A stretch of DNA of 64,000 bases from positions 4,157,557 through 4,221,556 of the forward strand of contig NW_024735554.1 of assembly GCF_018991925.1 (NCBI RefSeq). Direction: 5' to 3'. Below are positions 31,700 through 62,240 of this stretch, piece after piece (the stretch's first letter is position 1; the number at the start of each line of letters is the position of its first letter). Source of the DNA: Homarus americanus (Eukaryota; Arthropoda; Malacostraca; Decapoda; Nephropidae). The position numbers and the translations under genes were made by a program. The notes under the pieces are model-generated. The model worked only from the letters and a program-made list of their open reading frames with translations. It was not told the DNA's origin and did no database searches.

Positions 31700-34483
31700 G
31701 TAGTAGTAGTGCCCCAGAACATGTGATGAAGACAGTCAGAGGAAGGAAGGAAGGAAGGAGGGGGAGGGAGGGGTGTGCAGGGAACGGCTCGGGCGAGAAA
31801 GAAATACCCTACAAAATTGCGCTGTCTCTCCTTCAAGTGACCCCATTTTCTATGATGTATGAAGTGCTGGCTTGCACCTCCTCGCTAACTCCCTGCTATA
31901 CACGCCCATTACTACAATATGGCCGCGCTAAAAGGCTACTTCTTTATTTGCATTTTGTAGAAGCAAGTCGCACTTTACCTCTTATTCCACCACTGCGGGA
32001 ACGACTGCCATATATGTGAGGAGGCGATAAGGTCGACGGGAGAAGGTAGGAGGATGGGCTTCCCGACCGTAGGACAAGACGGGAGATAACATTTTCCTCT
32101 AACGATACAGTGTATTATCCCCGGTAACGTAAATGGGAATTTTGTAAGCAAGAATGGATTGTTGTGATAGCAGGAGTTCCGGGAGAGAAACTCGCCCCCA
32201 CTAGGGTGTCTTAAGGGCGAGAATTAGGAGTATAAACCAAGGGGTGATGTGTCTTGGGGAGGAGCCTGGCCCAGCACTGTGATGGCGCGGGTGTACATAT
32301 TACCAGGGCCAACACGGGATGGCCCCCCGACGCTACGCTTGTGATTTGCCGCCCCGCTCTCTTCCTCCCTCTGATCTATTTTAATACAACTCATTTTATA
32401 TGTGCACTTCACACTCCCTTTAGTTTTCTTCCAGTCATTTCATACACAACCTCACACTTTCTTACCCCGAGGTGTCGTCTGCTCTCACGAGAACTCTCTT
32501 ATGTGTACCATTATTTCAGCAACATTTACAAGATTGTTATTAACTAGATTACCACACCAAGCCCTGATGACTACAGCTGTATTCCTCTGATGGTCTTCCT
32601 TATACACACTACCAAGTTCTAAGTAAAAAAAAAACGAAAAAGAACTATATTAGCGTTAACTTATACAATATATTTTCACTATAAGGACAGACTCAAGGAA
32701 AACTTACACTTGATGAAAAAAAAGGCAGAGTTAAAATGCGAGTGTAATAGCCTTCACATGTGACCACTGAATGTGATAGTTTAAGGGAGAGGTGGGAGCA
32801 TCGAGCGCCTGGCAGCGGGCTTCTTGCCGCCCCTCGGGGATGGTGTGTAACTTAATTTGTGCCTTGATGGATGGACTTTAACGCCGCCAAGTCAAGATTT
32901 CGCTCACTCGTGAAGTTTTAACTTATCGATTTACGGAGCTTTTAATGACCATTATATTCGAATTATTATAGATTTAATTCATTAGTGCCTTCTCGTTCAG
33001 TAAGTGAGTAAAGCATACGATGTCTTAGTGTATTTACTGTTGAAGTGTTTATTTTGATTATGACATATCAATTACGATGAACAGCACCCGGAACAGTACT
33101 TACAAAATTGTGCATTAGACAAGGCCCATCCACCCGTCTATCGGTGAGTTCAGCCATACGAGAAGAATATCTTGTGATATTCATTATAACCAGATAAAAT
33201 GACACCGTAACTTATAGATATGGAGGGAAAAAACTCACTCTCGCTCTCTTGACGATGATTGGATGATTTGTGACCGGCCAACCAATCAGGCAGCGTATCC
33301 GCCTCTCCATTTACCAAATCGGCTTAATCGATGGTGTAATTCAATAAGCACACATTTTCCCCCATTCCGGCCATTTTCTATTGCGTTATTCCCGTATCTT
33401 TATATCTATTTCCCAGTGAAAATGTATTTCCCAGTGAGTTTCGTCGCGGTGGGGGTAAAATAAACATATTTGAGGTATAGTTAGCTTCTTAACCCACCCT
33501 TAATGTCGCGAAAAAATTGTTAGTGATGATTTCGCATTAATATATGTAATTAATCTCTCTGTATTTATAATTCAATGATTAGATTGAGCGTAGATTAAGC
33601 GGATTGAGAGCAGGACTTGGAGGAGCGCCTGAACGAAAGCCACTACTCGCCTGATGAAATTGTGCGCTAACACGGCGTGGCAAATGTTGACTGATAGCTG
33701 AGCCAGCCAGCCAAGTTGTGCGGCGGCTTTATCTTGAGCCACCCTAATTATCTGCCCTCTCTGGGGGGTTACCAAATTAGTTGATGATATGTGGATGATT
33801 CAGCGTGGTTCTTACCTAATTAGAGCTTGTTAGGCCCTGTGATTTACGTCAGTACTTGAGAACGTTGTTGGTGTCCGTCCTCAGTAAACGTGTTATTGTA
33901 ATGGGGGGGGAGGCTGTACTCCCCCCTACCCCCTCTCCCTCACCCCTCCCCTCCCTCACCCCCACTACCTCTCATCCTCTCCTTAGCTCATTAGTCATTA
34001 ATTATTGACTAATTGATCGTCTTATAAGTCTTAAACCAATCTTACAGATCTTTCTCTCTATCATTATTTCGTTTGAGGTTTTAAGTAACAGGACACATTT
34101 TAAACATGCCATATCTTCAATTGATTCTGTTCCCTCTTCCTCCATTATGTTGAGGGTAACTTCCTCAGCCTCCTCCCTGAGTCAAAGTGGAGGAGTAACA
34201 TTATAATCTGACTGTAAGTATCTGGCCGAAACTCAGCCAACGCCTCGGCCTGGACTGCGGCAGACAAAACGAACCAAACCAAACTAACTTAACGAAGATA
34301 TTATTAGGTTAGGTCTGGGTGGTTCGTTCTGTATTTCATTAAAGTTTTTTTTAGCTGCAACTTGACCCCAGAAATAAGTCCTGCCGACAACTCATATTGC
34401 ATCATAGTAACTTGGACAAGACTTGAGGCTGGGACCATAAACTTTAATTTTCCAGGTCAGGATGTGCAAAGATTTTATCGATT
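31700..34483. other. Largest repeat-poor intergenic stretch, no gene recognised
   Basis: About 2.8 kb almost free of microsatellites, apart from GGAAGGAAGG at 31,740-31,770 and a CCCCTCACC patch at 33,905-33,970. It includes CpG-bearing segments (31,800-32,020; 32,240-32,370; 32,790-32,960; 33,570-33,790) with TAATTA/TAATTT words, and an octamer ATTTGCAT at about 31,948. Short frames (31,723-32,019; 32,254-32,547) match nothing I know and have no linked splice sites. The contrast with the surrounding DNA suggests possible conserved regulatory sequence. Confidence 0.4.
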
Positions 34484-34536
34484 AATAATAATAATAATAA
34501 TAATAATAATTCAATAGTAATAATAATAATAAACGG
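34484..34536. repeat. (TAA)n trinucleotide repeat
   Basis: About fifteen TAA copies interrupted once by TTCAATAG. Confidence 0.9.
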
Positions 34537-34799
34537 TTTACAAATAGCAATTGTTTCCAATACAATATATAATGACAAGGGAAGAGGGTCATTTAACGAA
34601 GAAATTCAGCTGGATGCGGTAGTAGTATCGAACAGCAATTTACGGACGAGGGCTCTCAGGTGGTAGCAGGAGACGTTGATGAGGATGGTATAGTAGCATC
34701 TCCCCAAACTCGCGGATGAGGTCATGGTGATGATCAGAGAGAGTTGAGTGTGTACTCAGTGTCTCTGACTGATCATAAGAGAACGTATCTGAGCTCAGG

Positions 34800-35235
34800 T
34801 AATCCTATATACTCTGTATGTGTTATGGTTGTGTGCTTGTGTTGTAGTTGTATTGTGATTGTTGGGCATAGTTGTAGTGTGGTTGTTGGTGGTGTTGTAG
34901 TTTGATAGTTGAATTGGTTGTAGTGTGGGATGTTTCTTGGTAGTGTTGTCAGTGGTTTTTGAATCTTAGTACTGTTGTCACTTCCACGGGTTGAGCTGGT
35001 AGACTTATGTTGTATTCGTTCTGCATGACATCTGGGCGAGTAGGTTATTGTTGTGTTGTAGTGTTGGCTTTGTTGTAGTGTGGGTGTGGTAGTTGTTGTA
35101 GTGTATTTTTTTACGTATTTGTAGTGTGTGGTTATTGCAGTTTGGTTGTTTATGTAGTTTTGGTATGGTTGTTGATGTGGTTAAACGTTTTTTCTGGCGT
35201 CCAGTTTTTGTGTGTGTGTGTGTGTGTGTGTGGAT
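34800..35235. repeat. Degenerate TTGTAGTGTGG repeat and (GT)n
   Basis: The words GTTGTAGTGTGG and TTGTTGGTGG recur irregularly over about 350 bases, ending in a short GT run at 35,208-35,231. It looks like an old decayed minisatellite. Confidence 0.6.
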
Positions 35236-36507
35236 AAAAGTAGGTCCAAATATACAAAAGATCTGGTACGAGTGTAATTTATTTAAGTTACGCCTTAGGG
35301 AACCAAAGAAAACGGACCTTCAACAGTCGTTAGGGATACTTATCTAATTTAGTCTTAATTCGGACCGCAACACGATGACCTAATTATTCTAAAAGCCATC
35401 ATGTATCTTTCCTGACAATATAATCTCAGTTGTAAGAATATTGTAGTGTTATGGGTTCTGTTTTTTGTGATATTTTCGGTGAAATATGTGCATCTGTTTT
35501 ATTTTATTTTGTATTTCAGAACAAACACTTTACTTCATTCTCTTTGTCTCTGGTCATTTCTCTGTTAGGCTCTGTTGGTAGGTAGTGGGCATGTTGCAGG
35601 TACTGGGTAATAATACTGAAGTGTACAGCAGGTTAACATGTAAAGTTCCACTCAAAACTCTTTTAGTGTACAGGTATTCCCGTAGATTACTTGTGCACTT
35701 GGTTTACACTAGTTGCCTCTGAAGATGTCTTGAATAGAGACGAAAGCTAAGGTGTTCCATTGTTTCCCTTTTCCCTGTGTGATTTTATCAAGCATTATTG
35801 TAATCTGGGAAATAAGGTTTTTTGAATTAAAAGTTTTATTGATTTGAAAATTATTCTATTATTCTTAGATAGAAATAAATGTAATGTTAATAAGTTGAAG
35901 ACTTTTTTATCATATAATTCAGTGTAACAGAAATAGTGGCAGCCTTCAGCTGCCAAATTTATAATAGATGCGAGGAAAGAGTGATTTAATTACTTTTACT
36001 TTTATCGTCTTTTCCACTGATCGACTCGTTAGGAAGCTTAAAAGCACCTCAAAGGACAATTCTCAGTTTATATCTAGAGCTAGTTTGGTATTTTTCCTGC
36101 TCATATCCCAAATATAATCTGTCATATTATGGAATAAATTATGTTTGTGTTTACCTTTACTCTAAATGTTCTCTTGTTCTAATTGGGTTTTGTTTTGTTC
36201 TGTTGCAGATGTATATGGATTTATGAGTTGAATAAAGCCTTGATTACTGAAGGTGTTTGATATCATACGACATAATCCTTACAAATTTTGTTGTAAGGCC
36301 CCCTGAAAACCCTATAAGCATGATGCAGCCTCAGTTGCTTCACTGTTCGCCACAGATTAAGAAGTAATTATTATAACGTATAGATAAGTATATACATTCA
36401 ACAAGTAATACAATTTAATCTCATCTCAATGCACTATTATATCATTAACTAGTTTTAATGTCAAAATAAATCAATAAATCTAACGCAGTAAAGTATACTA
36501 GTGTTAA
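35236..36507. other. AT-rich intergenic upstream of the PREP gene
   Basis: From here on the DNA changes character: almost no microsatellites and many TACTGTA/TACAGTA words. No coding exon was found. A ribozyme-like motif at 35,719-35,745 is listed separately. Confidence 0.5.
35719..35745 (+). ncRNA. Hammerhead-like core motif of a retroelement end (tentative)
   Basis: CTGAAGA, a GTCT/AGAC hairpin stem, then GAAAGC. CUGANGA, stem II and GAAA are the conserved core of hammerhead ribozymes, which are known at the ends of Penelope-like retroelements. A second copy pair at 41,072-41,094 (minus) and 41,120-41,142 (plus) has CTGAAGAT, stem GTG/CAC, GAAAGC and then, on the minus copy, TTTTCTTTTTCCTTGTG. 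The 35,719 copy continues with a related TTTCCCTTTTCCCTGTG. The stem differs but stays paired. Stem III is not clear, so activity is uncertain. Confidence 0.3.
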
Positions 36508-36577
36508 ATGTGGTTCGTGTACGGGCCGAGGCAGTCCCCGTCCCCGGCCCCCACACAGGCATAGCTTCCTTCATGTC
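36508..36577 (+). promoter_or_regulatory. Candidate 5' UTR and promoter-proximal region of PREP
   Basis: A GC-rich island (GGGCCGAGGCAGTCCCCG, then CCCCGGCCCCC) in AT-rich DNA directly before the first candidate coding exon. No TATA box is evident, and the transcription start cannot be placed. Two upstream ATGs, at 36,508 and 36,573, are out of frame with the candidate start at 36,578 and would make short upstream reading frames of 18 and 3 codons. Confidence 0.35.
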
Positions 36578-55444
<18,867 letters not shown>

Positions 55445-55623
55445 CTGAACCTTTGTAGTGACCCCAGTTGTACCTCGGTAACACTTCATTGTACAAGATA
55501 TCAACCATAGCTCCAAAATCTGTACCTTCTGTGACCTTTCTTTATATAAACTTGATAATACTTGATACTTACATTTTGATGCCAAAGATTGTAGAAAGAA
55601 AATCTCACTTTCATTTAGACGAC

Positions 55624-55629
55624 AATAAA
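55624..55629 (+). terminator. Polyadenylation signal AATAAA (proximal)
   Basis: Canonical hexamer 180 bases after the PREP stop codon, in AT-rich sequence. No other proof of use. Confidence 0.5.
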
Positions 55630-56132
55630 TCACACAAGAATTTTCTAAGACGCCCATTGTGTCTTACATCCTGATTATTTACAGTAGTTCTTTATGCTTG
55701 TTATCAAAAATATGTTGACATGTAAATTTAAACAATACATTAAATATGCTGCTTTGAGATTTTATTTTCATAACTTTTTGAAGTTAGACAGAAGACTATA
55801 CACAAAGTAGTACAGTATTATAAGAATGAGAACTGATAATTAATCATTAAAACATAAATGCCCTAACAGTTACTGATGTTATTGCTACTTATCCATTATC
55901 TGCAGTTATAATTCTAAAACACCTATTCTGGGTGTCAAATATTCATTAGTAGGAAACCAACTCGGCAAAACTATTGTTGGTGAAAGAATACACATAGCAC
56001 AGCACAACACTGACTTAAAAAATCAACTTATAAACTTTAAGAAATTTATCATAAACATCAAGTCTATAGTTTTGTTTAATCTGCAGAATAATTTATGATA
56101 AAAAGAGAAGTAAAACAATCTGTAATTCATTC

Positions 56133-56138
56133 AATAAA
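56133..56138 (+). terminator. Polyadenylation signal AATAAA (distal)
   Basis: Second canonical hexamer, followed within 30 bases by T-rich sequence (GATTTTTTCTTTT), a plausible downstream element. Confidence 0.45.
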
Positions 56139-56161
56139 TTTTGTATTCTAGGATTTTTTCT

Positions 56162-56759
56162 TTTACATACAAGTTTTTGAATTCATGTAGCTTGAAATAC
56201 ATCCAAAATAAGGTAGAGACAAGCTTGATTGTGAGGCAAAAGCAGCAAGCCTGAAACTAGAAGAACGGACAAAATGAGCTTGACCTTGACCTGTGATCAC
56301 CTCAAAACTATTTCCAATGGACCAGACATCTTCAAATTACCCAGAAAATACCCCTCATTTGTATATCAAAGTCAACTGTGTCAAAAGTTATGTTACTTTT
56401 ACTTTCGTATGGAGTCGCACGGTGGCCATCTTGGATTTGGCCAAAATGGTTCCGTTGCCATGGGTGGAATCTGGTAGGTGTTGACTAGTTTTATGTGCAG
56501 GAGCTTTTATTGTGTAGATTACCTCCTGATTATTTTGTGATATATGTATGATACACTGTACAGTATATCTTGTAGTGGCAGGGTAGGGTAGGGTCTGGCT
56601 GAGGGAGTTAACTGGTTCAGGTGTAGTGAGGCAGTGTGCTGTATATGCTCACGTTCAGGGTGTCCCTATGGGTACTGTCATTCCCTGTGGGTACTGTCAC
56701 TCCCTGTGGGTACTGTCACCTACATAATGGTGTCGAGAAGAAATTAACTCTTGGGAGAC

Positions 56760-56791
<32 letters not shown>

Positions 56792-57261
56792 CACAGATGT
56801 TTTCTTGTGTAATTTACATTTTTATTTTATTTTATTTATTTTTTATTTGATACAATGAATATATTCAATGTTTAGTTCTAACTTGATCACATGTATTTGG
56901 CAAATGTTGGTAGATGTTATTGTATTTAGTTTTAAACTAAGTTATTGATTAGCTCTATACTTTAGCTTATTTTTTTCTTCTCATAGTGTAGTTACTATGT
57001 GTGCATTTAAATATACAATTTATGCGTTTTCCTTGTATCCTCATCATGATCGTATTGACTCCATGACAAATCTGTTAACTTTAATGTAAGTATTTTTTTT
57101 TTATATACATTATTGTAAAGGGGCACATGTTTGTGTTGCCATTTTGCCATAGGAGAGTGTTGCATTGTCATGTAGGCAACAACTACATACTGCTCTGCCC
57201 TTCCCTTTGTGTTGCCATGACTATTTTTAAGGGAAGGGAAATTGCACCGCATCCAACACCA
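56162..57261. other. Intergenic, no gene seen
   Basis: Positions 56,276-56,480 (TGACCTTGACCTGTGATCAC, then GCCATCTTGGATTTGGCCAA) look like a dispersed repeat. A short GT/AT run lies at 56,760-56,790. The rest is AT-rich with no gene. Confidence 0.5.
56662..56730. repeat. TCCCTGTGGGTACTGTCAC 19-bp minisatellite
   Basis: Three and a half 19-23-base units of TCCCTGTGGGTACTGTCA. Confidence 0.85.
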
Positions 57262-57615
57262 CCAACACACCAGTCCCTCCACACAGTCTCCAGTCCCTCC
57301 ACACAGCCTCCAGTCCCTCCACACAGTCTCCACTCACTCCACACAGTCGCCAGTCCCTCCACACAGTCTCCAGTCCCTCCACACAGCCTCCAGTCCCTCC
57401 ACACAGTCTCCACTCACTCCACACAGTCGCCAGTCCCTCCACACAGTCTCCAGTCCCTCCACACAGTCTCAGTCCCCTCCATGCAGTCTCAGTCCCATCA
57501 CAGCCTCCAGTCCTCCCTGATCTCCCAGTCCCTCCACAGCCTCCGAGTCCCTCCCACGTCTCAGGTCCACTCCAGTCCCTCCACACAGTCTCCAGTCCCT
57601 CCACACAGTCTCCAG
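57262..57615 (+). repeat. CAGTCCCTCCACACAGTCTC 20-bp minisatellite
   Basis: About seventeen 20-base units. Variants (GCCTC, ACTCA, GTCGC) recur every four units, giving an 80-base higher-order repeat seen twice (about 57,281-57,440). The same unit occurs inverted at 62,360-62,540. The Ser/Pro/His and Gly/Trp/Cys frames are artefacts. Confidence 0.92.
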
Positions 57616-57784
57616 TCCCTCCACATACTAAACTTAACATACGTAGACTCACAGTCAATTAAGAACATGAAAGCCAGTTCTTAGACTTCATCCATGACTG
57701 GTACAATGATTACAAGCCTGACAACTACTAAAGTCCCCATGATGATCTGATAGTTATACATACTTCACCAACAATGTTTCCACC

Positions 57785-58355
57785 AAAAAAAGGAGAAAAC
57801 ATGGTCAGCATCTTGTGAGCAGGCAACAGCAGTGCTATGATGACCCTTAACTGAAAACAAACTCGGGGCTAGAGTCAGGAGGGTGGGTAACGGTTACAAA
57901 CAAATTAGAACACCTCAAATGCTACAATTGTATTAAGCCTCCCTTGCTGTTGCCAGGGAACGTGTAAACGAACTCGGACAAGATGCATGGGAGACATATG
58001 TCAACAGCCTGAGCCAACACTCATCCCTCAGCAAAGCCTGGACAGACATAAACACTATCAGAGGTAAAAACAGTAGACACGTCTCCTATCCAAACCTGCA
58101 AATTCGAATGCACTAATAACAAAGTGGGCTCATGTGTCTAGCTATGACATGTTACCAACTAGGACTCGAGGACTCCTTGATGCGAAGTCTGTAGAGAGAA
58201 GTAATCTTATTAACTTTATGCTGGGTAAACAGCACGATGAGTGTGATGTTCCATATACTGAGTGGGAACTTGACGCTGCCTTTGCCAAAGGTAGGTCTAC
58301 TGCCCCTAGAGAGAACGTAGTCACCTACAACATCGTTATACTACAAAGGGTCTTG
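57785..58355 (+). pseudogene. LINE ORF2 linker fragment (N-terminal to reverse transcriptase), broken
   Basis: The segment between the endonuclease and reverse transcriptase of a LINE. It reads KKEKTWSASCEQATAVL (near 57,787), RVNELGQDAWETYVNSLSQH (near 57,961), SYDMLPTRTRGLLDAKSVE (from 58,140) and AFAKGRSTAPRENVVTYNIV (to about 58,340). The last is the block that normally leads straight into the RT domain. Frames change and stops occur between blocks, so it is dead. Homology stops at about 58,350, exactly where the GC-rich array begins. The continuation of the protein is found in opposite orientation at 62,971-62,533. Confidence 0.75.
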
Positions 58356-58790
58356 AAGGGGCAGCGGCGGTGGTGTTCTCGGGGGCCCTCCCAGATGCTG
58401 CAACGTTACTAGGGGCCCTCCCAAGGGAGGCGGCGCCCTCAGGAGCCCTCCTTAAGAGTGGCGGGGATCCCAGGGGCCATTCCATGGGTGGTGGCGCCCC
58501 CAGGGGCGACGGCGCACCTAGGGACCCTACCAAAGGTGGCAGGGGCCCTCTATATGGGTGGCAACTTCCCTAGAGGCCCTCTCAAATCGGCGGTAACCCG
58601 AAAGACCCTCCCAAGGGCAGTCAGGACCCTAAGGGCCCTACCAGGGGTGGAAGCCCTACCAAAGGCAGCACCACTCCCAGGGGCACCTTCAGGGTCGGTG
58701 GAGCCCCCAGGGGCCCTGCCAGGGTTGGCGGTGCTCCCAGGGGCCATGGCGACCCCACGGACCCTATTAGAGGCGTCCCCTCACAGTATC
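58356..58790 (+). repeat. GC-rich 30-bp-period array, copy 1
   Basis: Repeats of about 30 bases built on GGGGCCCTNCCAGGGG with GGTGGCGGCNCCC. Because the period is ten codons, the array is open in several frames (for example 58,458-58,889). It ends in a shared block, CCTATTAGAGGCGTCCCCTC, that precedes the 365-bp unit. I see no protein domain. Confidence 0.8.
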
Positions 58791-59830
58791 CCTATAGCTT
58801 GCTTGGTTGTGGTGCTGTACATGTTGTATATGTCCAGCAATTCCTTACTTAACTGTGATTGGTGGACTAAAGTAAAATCCACCAACTAACAGCCAATAGG
58901 AGAACAGAGCAGTCAGTCAGCACAACACCCCAACTTATGTTTTCCTGTTGGATATTTATTCTCCTTTACATTGTTCATGATGGGATGATACTGGAAATAC
59001 GATGGGCGGTGTATTAATTGAACGTTATATTTCCCATTGTCCTAAATATTGCAATAACAACTGCCCCCACGGGCCCTACAGGTGCAGAGCTCCCTGGGGT
59101 TCTCCCATTTGGTATGGCGACCCCACGGACCCCATTAGAGGTGTCCCCTCACAGAATCCCTATAGCTTGCTTGGTTGTGGTGTTGTACATATAGCATACG
59201 TCCAGCAATCCCTTACTTAACTGTGATTGGTGGAATAAAATAAAATCCACCAAATAACAGCCAATAGGAGAACAGAGCAGTCAGTCAGCACAACACCCCA
59301 ACTTATGTTTTCCTGTTGGATATTTATTCTCCTTTACATTGTTCATGATGGGATGACACTGGAAATGCGATGGGTGGTGTATTTATTGAACGTTATATTT
59401 CCCATTGTCCTAAATATTGCAATAACAACTGCCCCCACGGACCCTACAGGTGCAGCGCTCCCTGGGGTTCTCCCTAGGCCAGTGTTCCTACTGACTCCCC
59501 ATTAGAGTGTGTCCCTCTTCTACAGAATCCTCAGTAGCTTGCTTTGGTTGTGGTGTTGTACATATAGCATACGTCCAGCAACCCTTACTTTAACTTCGTG
59601 ATTGGCGGAATAAAATAAAATCCACCAAATAACAGTTGTCAGAGAATAAGAATAAGTTAAAAGCACACTTGTCTTGCGTTTCGTTGGATAGTTTGTTTTC
59701 CTTAAAGAGCTATGATGGGATGATACTGGAACAGATGGCCAGGCCTTCATTAGTCCCAAAATACGTAATAACAACTGCCCCCACGGACCCTACAGGTGCA
59801 GCGCTCCCTGGGGTTCTCCCATTTGGTATA
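58791..59830 (+). repeat. About 365-bp unit, three tandem copies, plus orientation
   Basis: Copies start near 58,791, 59,159 and 59,520. Each has TATAGCTTGCTTGGTTGTGG, CAGCAATCCCTTACTTAACT, GTGATTGGTGGA, then CCAATAGGAGAACAGAGCAG, CCTGTTGGATATTTATTCTC, TATTTCCCATTGTCCTAAAT and GCAATAACAACTGCCCC. The first two are nearly identical; the third is diverged and has many small indels. It has no coding capacity. GTGGATTTTATTTTAGTCCAC-type segments form a small hairpin. Confidence 0.85.
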
Positions 59831-59907
59831 TTAGGTGCGATGCTCCCAGGGGCAACGGCGCACCCAGTGGCCCTTGCAGGGCAGCAGCGCCGCCAGGAGC
59901 CCAACTG

Positions 59908-60545
59908 AGAATAAATATCCAACAGGAAAACATAAGTTGGGGTGTTGTGCTGACTGACTGCTCTGTTCTCCTATTGGCTGTTATTTGGTGGATTTTATTT
60001 TAGTCCACCAATCACAGTTAAGTAAGGGATTGCTGGACGTATGCTATATGTACAACACCACAACCAAGCAAGCTATAGGGATCCTGTGAGGGGATGCCTC
60101 TAATGGGGTCCGTGGGGTCGCCATGGCCCCTGGGAGGACCCCTGGGAGCATCGCACCTGATATGGCAAATGGGAGAGCCCCAGGGAGCGCTGCACCTGTA
60201 GGGTCCCTGGGGGCAGTTGTTATTGCAATATTTACGACAATGGGAGATATGAAGTAAAATTAATACACCGCCCATCGCATTTCCAGTATCATCCCATCAT
60301 GAACAATGTAAAGGAGAATAAATATCCAACAGGAAAACATAAGTTGGGGTGTTGTGCTGACTGACTGCTCTGTTCTCCTATTGGCTGTTATTTGGTGGAT
60401 TTTATTTTAGTCCACCAATCACAGTTAAGTAAGGGATTGCTGGACGTATGCTATATGTACAACACCACAACCAAGCAAGCTATAGGGATTCTGTGAGGGG
60501 ACGCCTCTAATAGGGTCCGTGGGGTCGCTATGGCCCCTGGGAGGG
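59908..60545 (-). repeat. 365-bp unit copies in inverted orientation
   Basis: Reverse complement of the same unit: one full copy (about 59,908-60,314) and most of a second (60,315-60,545). Together with the plus copies before 59,830 they make a large inverted repeat centred near 59,890. Confidence 0.85.
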
Positions 60546-61075
60546 CCCCTGGGAGCAACGCCAACCCTGGCAGGGCCCCTGGGGGCGCTGCAGCTCTTTG
60601 GAGTGCCCAAGGTGCGCCATTGACCCTGGCAGGCACTGGGATCCCCGCCACACCTAAGGCAGAGCCCCTGGGAGCGCTGTTACCCCTGAGAGGGCCCCGG
60701 GGAGCGCCACCACCTCTAAGTTTGGCCCCTGGAGCGCCACTGGCTCTGGAAGGGTCATTGAGTGCGCCTTTGCCCCTTTGAATGCCCCTGGGAGCACCGC
60801 CATCCCTCAGTTGGGCCCCTGGCGGCGCTGCTGCCCCTAAAAGGGCCACTGGGTGCGCCTTTGCCCCCTTGAATGCCCCTGGGAGCGCCGCCACTTCTCA
60901 GTTGGGCTCCTAGCGGCGCTGCTGCCCCTGGAAGGGCCACTGGGTGCGCCTTTGCCCCTTTGAATGCCCCTGGGAGCGCCACCACCCCTCAGTTGGGCTC
61001 CTGGCGGCGCTGCTGCCCCTGCAAGGGCCACTGGGTGTGCCGTTGCCATGGGAGTGCCCCTGGGAGCACCGCACC
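60546..61075 (-). repeat. GC-rich 30-bp-period array, copy 2 (inverted)
   Basis: Same GGGCCCCTGGGAGCGCC-type array as 58,356-58,790 but in reverse orientation. Within it, longer segments of about 90 bases (GTTGGGCTCCTGGCGGCGCT and neighbours) are repeated three times (about 60,810-61,030). Confidence 0.8.
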
Positions 61076-61440
61076 TAACATACCAAATGGGAGAGCCGCA
61101 GGGAGCGCTGCTCCTGTAGGGTCCCTGGGGGCAGTTGTTATTGCAATATTTAGGACAATGGGAGATATGAGGTAAAATTAATACACCGCCCATCGCATTT
61201 CCAGTGTCATCCCATCATGAACAATATAAAGGAGAATAAATATCCAACAGGAAAACATAAGTTTGGGTGTTGTGCTGACTGACTGCTCTGTTCTCCTATT
61301 GGCTGTTATTTGGTGGATTTTATTTTAGTCCACCAATCACAGTTAAGTAAGGGATTGCTGGCCGTATGCTATATGTACAACACCACAACCAAGCAAGCTA
61401 TAGGGATCCTGTGAGGGGATGCCTCTAATGGGGTCCGTGG
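61076..61440 (-). repeat. 365-bp unit, inverted copy
   Basis: A third inverted copy, nearly identical to 59,908-60,314, ending in the GTGAGGGGATGCCTCTAATG junction block. Confidence 0.85.
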
Positions 61441-62240
61441 GGTCGCTATGGCCCCTGGGAGGGCCCCTGGGAGCACCGCCAACCCTGGTAGGGGCCCTGG
61501 GGGCTCCACCGACCCTGAAAGTGCCCCTGGGAGTGGTGCTGCCTTTGGTAGGGCCTCTGCCCCTGGCAGGGCCCTTAGGGTCACGACTGCCTTTGGGAGG
61601 GTCTTTCGGGTTACCGCCGATTTGAGAGGGCCTCTAGGGACGTTGCCAGCCATATGGAGGGCCCCTGGGGGCGCTGCCACCTCTGGTAGGGCTCTTAGGT
61701 GCGCCGTCGCCCCTGGGGGCGCCACTGACCATGGCGGGCCCTGGGGTCCTCGCCACCCTTAAGGAGGGCCCCTGAGGGCGCCGCCTCCCTTGGGAGGGCC
61801 CCTAGTAACGTTGCAGCATTTGGGAGGGCCCCTGAGAACGCCACCGCCCCTGGGGGCGCCACTGCTCCTTCAAGACCCGTGGGGACGCCACATCCCCTGG
61901 CAGCGCCCCCAGGGGTACTTTCAAGGTCGGTGGAACCCCCAGGGCCTTCCCAAAGGTGACGGAGCTTCCAGGGGCCTTGCCAGAGGCTGTAACACACCCA
62001 GGGCATCTTCCATGGGCTTTGAAACATCTTGAGCCCTCCGAGGAGTGACGGCGTCCTCCATTGCCCTCCCAGTGGCAGCGACGTCCTGGGGGGCCCTTCC
62101 AAAAGTGTTGGAGCCCTGCCAGGGACTGTGGCACCACCAGGTCCTCTTCCAGGGGCTGTGGCACTCCCTGGGGCGGCAGCGCCCCTCAGGGTCCTTCCAG
62201 GGGCGGCGGCGACCCTAGGGGCCTTATTAGAGGCGTCCCC
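61441..62240. repeat. GC-rich 30-bp-period array, copy 3, with orientation switch
   Basis: Begins as very regular 30-base units (AGGGCCCCTGGGAGCACCGC plus ten bases). Orientation changes somewhere between 61,840 and 62,030, after which the plus-strand form leads into the next 365-bp unit. The long frames here (61,369-61,725, 61,695-62,102, 61,802-62,164, 62,029-62,349) overlap on both strands and are not credible genes. Confidence 0.75.

Larger units (their letters stand above)
55445..56161 (+). other. PREP 3' UTR candidate
   Basis: AT-rich sequence after the stop codon with no further coding frame. Two AATAAA signals, listed separately, would give UTRs of about 200 or 710 bases. Confidence 0.5.

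Noticed and set aside
32224..32590. Overlapping 60-97-codon frames
   Set aside because: Frames on both strands are of similar length, with no motif and no splice context.
58134..58412. 92-codon gene
   Set aside because: It is part of the broken LINE linker and then runs into the GC-rich array.
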